Assembly (NCBI GenBank): GCA_910574185.1
Contig: CAJSZQ010000021.1
Location: 1-64,000 of the forward strand
Source: Lachnospiraceae bacterium
GTDB lineage: Bacteria; Bacillota; Clostridia; Lachnospirales; Lachnospiraceae
Length of the DNA: 64,000 nt
Reading direction: 5' to 3'
In this document: positions 25,498 through 32,145 of the stretch, in pieces
Layout of the letters: every line of letters starts with the position of its first letter
Position numbering within the stretch: position 1 is the stretch's first letter
The notes under the pieces: generated by a model
The model's database searches: none
What the model was told of the DNA's origin: nothing
What the model saw: the letters and a program-made list of their open reading frames with translations, nothing else
Made by a program: the position numbers and the translations under genes

Positions 25498-26580
25498 TTA
25501 CTTTTTACTCTTGTTTCTGCTTGCCAATAACCGTTCTCTCATTGACATTTGCTTTTCAGGTTCTTTTTCAATAACAACTGTTGATTTTCTATTAGCAAGG
25601 AAATTAAGATCATCCATTGAAATATCATCATCTTCCATAGCTTTTTCTGCCTTTTCCTGCTCTGACTTAATGGATTCAGCTAAACTATTAATATATGTCT
25701 TAGGGAATGACATACCACCCAAATACAACACTGTTTCTGTGTTTCCATTTCCCATGTAGGTATCAATAGGCTGTCCGACAACATCAATCACAGAACTTAT
25801 TTCAATAGGACTTTTATCTTCTTTCGCTTCTGGTTGCGACAATCCGATATATTTAATTTTCTTGTTTGGTTCAATCGTTGCATAAATACCATCATTGACC
25901 GTAGCAAGTAGATTAGATTGTTCATTCTGTGCCACCTTATGAATCATTGCTACACCTGATGTTTCAAGCAATGTTTTTTGTTCTGCAATATCAATCACAC
26001 CATGAATCGAACTTGGAACATCACCTATATTGATGAACGAATCAAAAAGTCCTGAAAAGCTACGATTGATAGATAGCTTATCTTTCCGCTTATTATTGTC
26101 AAGAATAAAAATCGAACCAAGGCTATTTTTAAGTGGTATGATCTCCGATAGTGCTTCATAGGCGTTTATCCTTGCTTGTAATGATTCTTCCTTTGACGGC
26201 AAAATTATTACAAGTCCTACTTTCTTTTCTGGATTCTCTGCAATCACTGATGATAAAAATGGCCCACATCCACTACCAGTACCACCACCAAGCGAGAATA
26301 CCGTAAATACATACTTCTCTGTAATCTGATTATCCAATGTCTCCAAAACTTCATCTATGGATTCTGATAATACTTCTTTCGCCTTATCCCGATTCTTTGA
26401 TGCACCTTCACCATTTTTAATATGCAACTTGTTTGGACTATTGACTAAATCCAAATCCTGTTGTGCCAAATTCACATAGTATGTCTTGTAGCCTTTTTTC
26501 TCCATCATCTGTGCCACGTTTGCGCCTGCCGCCCCGATTGCTAAAAACCTAACATCTTCCTTTAACTTATTGTTCTCCAT
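25498..26580 (-). CDS. tubZ: TubZ/FtsZ-like GTPase of partition system
   Basis: 360 residues. The tubulin signature GGGTGSG is at residues 98-104 in FSLGGGTGSGCGPFLSS; the N-terminus FLAIGAAGANVAQMMEKKGY is the first nucleotide loop. The chain is shorter than pBtoxis TubZ (484 aa) but has a basic C-terminal tail (MRERLLASRNKSKK) as partner-binding tails do. Its start overlaps the end of the upstream winged-helix gene, the tubR-tubZ order of type III partition loci. It is expected to form GTP-driven filaments that move element DNA. A PhuZ-like role in centring phage DNA is an alternative. The sequence is too divergent to decide. Confidence 0.8.
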   Translation of the reverse strand: MENNKLKEDVRFLAIGAAGANVAQMMEKKGYKTYYVNLAQQDLDLVNSPNKLHIKNGEGASKNRDKAKEVLSESIDEVLETLDNQITEKYVFTVFSLGGGTGSGCGPFLSSVIAENPEKKVGLVIILPSKEESLQARINAYEALSEIIPLKNSLGSIFILDNNKRKDKLSINRSFSGLFDSFINIGDVPSSIHGVIDIAEQKTLLETSGVAMIHKVAQNEQSNLLATVNDGIYATIEPNKKIKYIGLSQPEAKEDKSPIEISSVIDVVGQPIDTYMGNGNTETVLYLGGMSFPKTYINSLAESIKSEQEKAEKAMEDDDISMDDLNFLANRKSTVVIEKEPEKQMSMRERLLASRNKSKK

Positions 26581-26842
26581 TAAACAATACCTCCTTAATT
26601 GATTTTCCTTTTGATGTAATATAAAACATATCTGCTTTATTAACTTTTAATTTGCTTGTTACATATTCCATATCACGCAACGCCCAAACTTTCCTATTGA
26701 TAGTTGTTTGAGAATACTTGTGATCTGAATTATTGTTTAATTCATTTGCAATTTCCTTTAATGTCATACCTGTTCCTGGGCTATCTGCTCCTGAATCCAC
26801 CAATATTGTCAATATCAATAACTGAACCTTATCAATTTCCAC
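26567..26842 (-). CDS. tubR: TubR-like winged-helix protein
   Basis: 91 residues from GTG 26,842, chosen because AAGGAGG ends 8 nt upstream; an ATG at 26,863 overlaps that ribosome site. The fold is a small winged helix: QLLILTILVDSGADSPG, MTLKEIANELNNNSDHKY, SQTTINRKVWALRDMEYV, then a beta wing. TubR binds a centromere (tubC) and links DNA to TubZ. Position directly upstream of and overlapping tubZ supports the role. The upstream repeats of GTTACTTAT (about 26,884-26,915) could be part of tubC. Confidence 0.75.
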   Translation of the reverse strand: MEIDKVQLLILTILVDSGADSPGTGMTLKEIANELNNNSDHKYSQTTINRKVWALRDMEYVTSKLKVNKADMFYITSKGKSIKEVLFNGEQ

Positions 26843-26877
26843 ACGTTTCACCTCCTTATCCATGTTTTTTATAATGG

Positions 26878-26920
26878 TTATTTGTTACTTATGCATTGCT
26901 CATACGTTACTTATCAATTC
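26878..26920. repeat. GTTACTTAT repeats upstream of tubR, possible tubC
   Basis: TTGTTACTTATGCATTG and ACGTTACTTATCAATTC are two direct near-copies in the short gap between tubR and the next gene upstream. Only two are obvious, so a centromere role is speculative. Confidence 0.35.
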
Positions 26921-26944
26921 ATACAATGGTAAAAAAATTGGCTT

Positions 26945-27079
26945 TTATCCTGTATCATATACTCCTCTTACTGTATTTTCATCTTTGTACAAATGAAGAA
27001 TACAAGCACCCATCCGACACACTAAATTGTAAGATTTACAACCATCACACTCTTTACGTTCCCAATTTTTCTTTCTCAA
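26945..27079 (-). CDS. Small Cys4 protein, 44 aa, first gene of the early operon
   Basis: A TTG start at 27,079 is supported by TTGGAGG 8 nt upstream. The 44-residue product has four Cys in KECDGCKSYNLVCRMGACIL, probably a zinc knuckle, followed by HLYKDENTVRGVYDTG. It begins 68 bp or so downstream of the -10 of the early promoter, so it is the first gene of the tubRZ-primase-ParB transcript. No family recognised; a zinc-binding regulator is plausible. Confidence 0.65.
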   Translation of the reverse strand: MRKKNWERKECDGCKSYNLVCRMGACILHLYKDENTVRGVYDTG

Positions 27080-27146
27080 TGTCGCATCCTCCAAATTGTT
27101 GTTTCGTTAAATTTATTGTTTATATATTTGTTATTTTGTTAATATG

Positions 27147-27175
27147 ATATTATCACTGATTTATATGTTCGTCAA
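27147..27175 (-). promoter_or_regulatory. Early-operon promoter
   Basis: On the minus strand TTGACG (27,175-27,170), 17 bp, TAATAT (27,152-27,147). It drives the Cys4-tubR-tubZ-primase block and faces away from the repressor gene. Confidence 0.75.
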
Positions 27176-27262
27176 GTACATTTTTAACAAAAACACAAAA
27201 ATATATTTTATATATTGTCTTTCTGTTTATTCGTTGATTTATTTCTCTATATCATTATCAAA

Positions 27263-27291
27263 TTGACAAACAAATAATTCTCTATTATAAT
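27263..27291 (+). promoter_or_regulatory. Promoter of the XRE repressor
   Basis: TTGACA (27,263-27,268), 17 bp, TATAAT (27,286-27,291): a consensus sigma-A promoter 26 bp before the ATG. With the opposing promoter at 27,147-27,175 it forms a lambda-like divergent switch. Confidence 0.85.
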
Positions 27292-27316
27292 TAAGAAATA
27301 AGATGGAGGTAATCAA

Positions 27317-28021
27317 ATGAGCAAATTTTCCGATAGGTTAAGACTTTTAAAAGATGAAAAAGGTGTCACTCTTAAAGAAATATCTGAAAAATTAGATATA
27401 ACTGTGCCAAATCTTTCCTACTACATGAAGGGACGTGAACCAAATTACGACATACTTATTAAGATAGCCGATTATTTTAATGTGACAACAGATTGGTTAA
27501 TTGGGCATACTGATGAGAAAAACACTGTGCAAGGCTCTATTATTTCTGAAATAGAAAAACAGCTAAACTTAAATGATGAGAAAAAACTTTCAGATAAAGC
27601 AAGGGAACTATTCTTAAAACACCAATATAGTTTATATGATACAATGGTAGATATATATTCATTTTTTCTATCTACCGATATTTCCTATATCAAAGACTAC
27701 AATTACTTTATGAATATGTTCTGTTCCGTTTTAAACTCATACATTAAAGAGTTAAACAAGGGAATGAGCAATTTATCAAAGGATTCCATATTAAATTTAA
27801 TGAAAAAAGAAGAACTTGTTGCCGATGTTTTACAAACAGTTATTCTCTTTTCATCTTACTCATACGCCGAATACCTTACACATCATAAAGAATTACCAGA
27901 AAGTGACAAAACAACCGTTCAGGAGATTGTAAATTTCACCTTCAACAATTTCAAAGAAAAGAATCCTGATAAAAATACATTTGAAACCTTTCTTAAAATG
28001 AGCTTGATACAAGAAGACTAA
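27317..28021 (+). CDS. Phage-type XRE repressor, 234 aa
   Basis: ATG 27,317 behind GATGGAGG. Residues 5-65 are a classic Cro/CI HTH: RLRLLKDEKGVTLKEISEKL, DITVPNLSYYMKGREPNYDI, ending DYFNVTTDWLIGHTDE. The remaining 165 residues are helical, with no Ser-Lys peptidase motif that I can see, so it is not a LexA-type self-cleaving repressor. It is divergent from the early operon and probably keeps it silent. Induction may work through ligand or anti-repressor binding to the helical domain; this is inferred. Confidence 0.85.
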   Translation: MSKFSDRLRLLKDEKGVTLKEISEKLDITVPNLSYYMKGREPNYDILIKIADYFNVTTDWLIGHTDEKNTVQGSIISEIEKQLNLNDEKKLSDKARELFLKHQYSLYDTMVDIYSFFLSTDISYIKDYNYFMNMFCSVLNSYIKELNKGMSNLSKDSILNLMKKEELVADVLQTVILFSSYSYAEYLTHHKELPESDKTTVQEIVNFTFNNFKEKNPDKNTFETFLKMSLIQED

Positions 28022-28047
28022 CCATACAATAAAAATTTCCACAAAAA

Positions 28048-28085
28048 GGAGCCTGCGTTTTCATCTCGCAAGGCTCCAGTTTTTA
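28048..28085. terminator. Bidirectional terminator between repressor and 28,083-29,210
   Basis: GGAGCCTGCG...CGCAAGGCTCC stem with a T-run on one side and an A-run on the other, between convergent genes. Confidence 0.75.
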
Positions 28086-29210
28086 CCATAAACTTGTTAT
28101 ACGAATATTTATAATAGCTTCGATCCCTTTCTTTGTATGATATGCCCTGACTGTAAAGGTTTCCCTTATCATAGTTTCCTTCTCTACCTGTAGCTTTAAC
28201 GTATTGTTACTGGCATCAAAATTAACCATCTCAAATTCAATATCCGTAGAGGGATTTATTATTTCACATTGTACATCTGACAAATAAGTTTCTATATTAT
28301 TTAATTTAGTGATAATTGTATATGTTCTTGGATATCCTATTTTCAGATCTTCTCTCCCCTGTATTTCCATAGTCCATTTTTCAAAGTTTTCATTATCAGT
28401 AACCGTAACAGTTCTTCTGGTTTCTATATTTTTCTCTACCCATCTGACAATAATATCTACTTCTCCCTCAGAAAGAAAAGTAACTTCACCAGTATTATCA
28501 ACTATTGCCACTGAAGTATCAGAGTTTTCCCATTCAAATGTTGCACTAATCGCAGCGACTTTACCGTTAATATATGGTATAGCTTTTAACCGTACGGAGG
28601 TGTTTGGTCTTGTCCATGAATTATCTAAACCTTCTATCCGAACATCATAAGTATATTGGGGTTTCGTATTTGCATATACTTCTGCAATGATATGAGTAAT
28701 ACCATCTATTGAATATTTATTTGTAACTTTAAAAGTTCTGTCAAATTCATTAAAGGTACTATCAATATTAATTTGTTTGGATAGCATATTTTCTTCTGTA
28801 ATCAACTCAATATTCCCATTTAGTATATTAACAACATTATTTCCTATAGATACAGGGGATTTCATATTCCCACTATAAAACGGAATATTAATAATCTCAC
28901 CCTCATTATCATTAAAAACCCCATCACATTTAACCAGCGTAGATTTGTAATATATATCATTTTCAACAGTTTCTTTGTTCAGGGTAATAAATATTTCGTC
29001 TCTAATCATTATAAGTGTTCCTGAACGCACAGGAGCTTTTGCATCATAGTATATGACGATTGTTTCTCTTTGATTTTCATTATCGTTTCTAATCCTGCAA
29101 AAAGCCTGAAATTCTATTTTTCTTGTAAATGTTATTAATGTTATCCCCTCACGCTGCATAGTTTCTTTAAATGTTGTTTCTAACGGTGAATACATTAAAT
29201 TAGCACCCAT
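28083..29210 (-). CDS. Putative virion protein with Ig-like (BIG_2) domain, 375 aa
   Basis: ATG 29,210 follows AAGAAGGAAATG. The N-terminal part (ETTFKETMQREGITLITFTR, YDAKAPVRSGTLIMIRDEIF) looks like a head-tail adaptor or neck-type fold. The middle and C-terminal parts are beta-rich. Residues about 200-270 fit a BIG_2 Ig-like module (VRLKAIPYINGKVAAISATF, EWENSDTSVAIVDNTGEVTF, LSEGEVDIIVR). Such domains decorate phage heads, necks and tails and can bind carbohydrate. It is the last of three minus-strand genes at the right end of the element. Confidence 0.6.
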   Translation of the reverse strand: MGANLMYSPLETTFKETMQREGITLITFTRKIEFQAFCRIRNDNENQRETIVIYYDAKAPVRSGTLIMIRDEIFITLNKETVENDIYYKSTLVKCDGVFNDNEGEIINIPFYSGNMKSPVSIGNNVVNILNGNIELITEENMLSKQINIDSTFNEFDRTFKVTNKYSIDGITHIIAEVYANTKPQYTYDVRIEGLDNSWTRPNTSVRLKAIPYINGKVAAISATFEWENSDTSVAIVDNTGEVTFLSEGEVDIIVRWVEKNIETRRTVTVTDNENFEKWTMEIQGREDLKIGYPRTYTIITKLNNIETYLSDVQCEIINPSTDIEFEMVNFDASNNTLKLQVEKETMIRETFTVRAYHTKKGIEAIINIRITSLW

Positions 29211-29227
29211 ATATCATTTCCTTCTTT

Positions 29228-29644
29228 CTATCGTGTAAAATACATAAAAGAGAAATCAGAATCGTTATAATGCATCTCTGCTTTAATACGGTCGATTTCT
29301 GCTCTGAGACTCTTTAAACGGTTCTGTAAAGCAGTCGCAGCCTGACCGGTTGTAACAAATTCTGTCTCTATTTTCCGATACATATCAATATTACTAAGTA
29401 ACGTCTGTAATATAGAATACACCGTTTCCAATAGCTGTGCATGATCGGTATTTTTATCAAATGTCTCATTAGCATCCAATCCATTTTCATTCAAAAACTT
29501 CTCATATGTTTCTCTTGGGTAATACTCACGATTATTCAGTTCAACCATGAGTCGTTCATAATTTGAGAATCCAGATCCCATTTCATAATCCGGTGTCCTA
29601 TTGTATTGTTCATCTTCATATTGCTTTGTTTTGCTATTTGCCAT
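29228..29644 (-). CDS. Hypothetical helical protein, 138 aa
   Basis: ATG 29,644 follows AGCGAGGAAATG. The first half is polar (MANSKTKQYEDEQYNRTPDY); the second is helical with a coiled-coil end (TALQNRLKSLRAEIDRIKAE). It lies 17 bp before the Ig-domain gene and 19 bp after the next, so the three form one transcript. Probably an accessory virion or assembly protein by context; no family recognised. Confidence 0.55.
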   Translation of the reverse strand: MANSKTKQYEDEQYNRTPDYEMGSGFSNYERLMVELNNREYYPRETYEKFLNENGLDANETFDKNTDHAQLLETVYSILQTLLSNIDMYRKIETEFVTTGQAATALQNRLKSLRAEIDRIKAEMHYNDSDFSFMYFTR

Positions 29645-29663
29645 AAAACATTTCCTCGCTTTC

Positions 29664-30053
29664 TTAATTCAAATAAAAATCTGCATGACGTACACCATAA
29701 ATATCCATTACATATTCAATTTCTTCAATGTCATAAGTTGTATCATCAATAGTTACCATTCCTAAATCATTAAGTAAAGATATTTCCTGAATTGTAAAAT
29801 AACTTATATCGTCTGGTGCTTCTTCCATATGTAATACTTCTTTGTTATAAATGAATCTTACCATGATTGTATTTATATCTTCTTCAAAATATAGGATTGC
29901 ATGGTTTTCATTCAATATTTGAATATTCTTCAATTTATAGCATCTTGAGTCTGGTTCATCGAAGCAACTTATCAGACCATTCTCCATCTGTGAGTACAGG
30001 TCGCTTTCTGTTTCAAATTCCACAATACGGACTGCATTATTAATTTTTGCCAT
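29664..30053 (-). CDS. Hypothetical acidic protein, 129 aa
   Basis: First gene of the three-gene transcript at the right end of the element. The start at ATG 30,053 follows AAAGGAAACC. The product is acidic and beta-rich (NHAILYFEEDINTIMVRFIY, TIDDTTYDIEEIEYVMDIYG), without a signal or membrane segment. It may be a head-completion or decoration protein by context. No family recognised. Confidence 0.55.
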   Translation of the reverse strand: MAKINNAVRIVEFETESDLYSQMENGLISCFDEPDSRCYKLKNIQILNENHAILYFEEDINTIMVRFIYNKEVLHMEEAPDDISYFTIQEISLLNDLGMVTIDDTTYDIEEIEYVMDIYGVRHADFYLN

Positions 30054-30401
30054 GATATTTGGTTTCCTTTCTTATAATTTTGTAATAGATATTTTACAAA
30101 TGCCAAATCTTAAACAACAAAAATAAAGGCACTACCACTTTCTTCTCCAAATGGTAATGCCCTTATGCTTATTGTTTAAATTATTTCAAAAGTCATATTG
30201 ATAACCCTGTTTCCACTAATATAATATTTAATTGTCACCATTATTTTTTGTCACGAATCCGTCACGAATTAAATAAAATCACGAATTTGTCACGAAAAAT
30301 TCCACAAATATTACACCCATTTATTGTGCATTATATACAAAACAACACTAAATAACACACTATAATCTACAAAAACATAGGATAAATTATACTTCACACT
30401 G
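30054..30401. repeat. Upstream gap with hairpin and TCACGAAT iterons
   Basis: A hairpin GGCACTACCA...TGGTAATGCC spans 30,128-30,161, with a T-rich tail on the minus strand. Four copies of TCACGAAT (or TCACGAAA), three preceded by G, lie at about 30,255-30,299, within 150 bp of the tRNA att scar. Such repeats near att sites can be recombinase arm-binding sites or an origin. No gene seen. Confidence 0.5.
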
Positions 30402-30443
30402 TTCGGGACGTAGAGGTCGCAAGTTCAAATCTTGTCACTCCGA
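30402..30443 (+). tRNA. 3' half of tRNA-Pro(CGG), attachment-site scar
   Basis: The sequence runs from the anticodon loop TTCGGGA (anticodon CGG) through stem CGTAG, variable loop AGGTC and T-arm GCAAG-TTCAAAT-CTTGT to acceptor CACTCCG plus discriminator A. No matching 5' half lies upstream: the bases before the loop (CACTG) do not pair with CGTAG. It is therefore an att duplicate left by integration at a tRNA-Pro 3' end. Orientation puts the element to the left and chromosome to the right. Confidence 0.8.
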
Positions 30444-30454
30444 CTTGGAGAACT

Positions 30455-30597
30455 TTAATTTTTGAGGCTTTTAGCAAATAAAAATTCACCTAGAGATAGG
30501 TGATTTTTTATTTGCCAAAGATTTAACCGATTTTTTCTGAAAGCGGCAAAACTTTCAATATCTTTTTCTGTAATATCATGTCTTCTTTGTTTTACAC
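30455..30597 (-). pseudogene. Startless open stretch next to the att scar
   Basis: On the minus strand about 46 codons are open (RRHDITEKDIESFAAFRKN, NLWQIKNHLSLGEFLFAKSL, stop TAA near 30,455), but there is no start codon or ribosome site. It is probably the truncated tail of a gene. No family recognised. Confidence 0.3.
30484..30511 (+). terminator. Terminator downstream of the tRNA scar
   Basis: ATTCACCTAGAGATAGGTGATTTTTTA: stem TCACCTA/TAGGTGA then a T-run. It was probably the terminator of the original tRNA transcript. Confidence 0.7.
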
Positions 30598-30687
30598 GTT
30601 TCTATAAAATATCTTTTCTTCATCAATATACTATGAAAGATTATTTGCACACATAAATAGACTCCTTTTTATAAGTAATTATACATT

Positions 30688-32145
30688 TTACTTTGCATAA
30701 ATAACCTCTTGATCCATAATTTCCAATGCCTGTTGCTCAAGATTATACGCTTCATATCTTTTTTGATTAGCCAAAAGAACAAGTGAATTGATATTATCTT
30801 GAACACTAATATTTTTTAGCAAAGGTATTGGAATCTGTTGGACATGATTATCATCAATCTCATCAACAACCGAGCCATATGTGTAATGAGTAATCAGTTC
30901 ATGTCCATAATCTGACAGCAAAAACACATTTATATAACCTGCAATTTGTTTACTAGCAGGAACAACTCGAATAATATGTTGATTAGCCGTCCAGTTTTCC
31001 CATTGCTTTCCTACCAAAGCTACTTTCCCAATTGTTCCACTACATGTTATTAACGTCATATTTTCATGAATCTCTAATTGCTTTGCTATTCTATCCTTAT
31101 GATGAACAAGCGATAAAAACTTTTTATTAGAAGGATCTAACTCTCCCAGTTGTTTTCCTCCAATAAAAACACGTCCATACCCTTCTTCAACATAAACTCT
31201 TTTAAATCTTCCTGGCAAAATAATCTCCGCACATACATTTGGATTTCCAAGTGTTGTCACTTCCTTAGCATATTTTTTTAAATGGTCTGTAATTGTCTTC
31301 ACTATCGGAATATGATATGAAGCATCAACTCTACCTGCAAGTTCACTCAATTTAACGCTAAAACTTTCAACCGCTGCATTATCACTTACACTTTGCTTCT
31401 TCAACACATCAATTTCAGGTAAATTCAGTTCCTGAATAAGCATTGTCATCGCTTCGTCAAACAACCTATTAGAATCATCACGTAATTCAAAAGAATGAAC
31501 TATCAAATTATGAATTTTCTTTTTTATGTCCTGCGATGCATTAGGAATAGGAACTGTTGCTAAATGTTCTGGTTCAATATGCGTAATAACGGCACCATAA
31601 CTATTGGTCAACAATATCTTATTTCCTACCTTGCTTTTTAGATATGCATAAATATATCCTTGATCAACAATATCTTTACAATTAATTCTAAGTAAATCAT
31701 GACTAAAAATTTTATTATCCAATGTTTCTGAAACGTAAGATATTTTTCCTATAGTTCCAGAACATGTCATTAATACTTGACCTTTTTTTACTCTTAGCGC
31801 TTCTATGTTAGTTTTAGTCAAATGTGATATATAGCCATCAGGAGTTGGCTTAATGTCCACTATTGCAGAAGGCTGGTATATAGGTAAATTCGATTTTTCT
31901 ACCCATATACGTTTAAAACGTGCTCCGGTATAGGATGTTGCCAGCCCACAGTCCCCTCCAATAGTTGTAATCGGAAATTTCCCAGATCTAATAAGCTGAC
32001 GCGCTTGTTTTGCTTCTACATCATACACGCTTGCTTCTAATCTTTTTCCGCGCAAAATGATATCTCCCAGGGAAACCGAACACCACTTCAAAAAAGAACC
32101 CATATTAACTTCATTATTTTCACAAACATTGCTAGTACCTACCAT
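30688..32145 (-). CDS. R-M specificity subunit (HsdS-like), two TRDs
   Basis: 485 residues from ATG 32,145, chosen for its AGGAGGGG site. Two similar halves each carry a target-recognition domain. Near the first end is QVLMTCSGTIGKISYVSE and near the second MTLITCSGTIGKVALVGK, each followed by HDLLRI or QHIIRV and a proline-rich LATVPIPNAS or VQQIPIPLL closing. This is the normal two-TRD layout that recognises a bipartite target. The start overlaps the end of the nuclease-methyltransferase gene by 7 bp. It guides the fused enzyme to DNA. Frames are intact. Confidence 0.88.
   Translation of the reverse strand: MVGTSNVCENNEVNMGSFLKWCSVSLGDIILRGKRLEASVYDVEAKQARQLIRSGKFPITTIGGDCGLATSYTGARFKRIWVEKSNLPIYQPSAIVDIKPTPDGYISHLTKTNIEALRVKKGQVLMTCSGTIGKISYVSETLDNKIFSHDLLRINCKDIVDQGYIYAYLKSKVGNKILLTNSYGAVITHIEPEHLATVPIPNASQDIKKKIHNLIVHSFELRDDSNRLFDEAMTMLIQELNLPEIDVLKKQSVSDNAAVESFSVKLSELAGRVDASYHIPIVKTITDHLKKYAKEVTTLGNPNVCAEIILPGRFKRVYVEEGYGRVFIGGKQLGELDPSNKKFLSLVHHKDRIAKQLEIHENMTLITCSGTIGKVALVGKQWENWTANQHIIRVVPASKQIAGYINVFLLSDYGHELITHYTYGSVVDEIDDNHVQQIPIPLLKNISVQDNINSLVLLANQKRYEAYNLEQQALEIMDQEVIYAK

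Noticed and set aside
25498..26580. Chromosomal FtsZ
   Set aside because: It lies in the mobile element with an overlapping winged-helix partner, lacks ftsA and other division neighbours, and its sequence is far from FtsZ outside the GTP loop.
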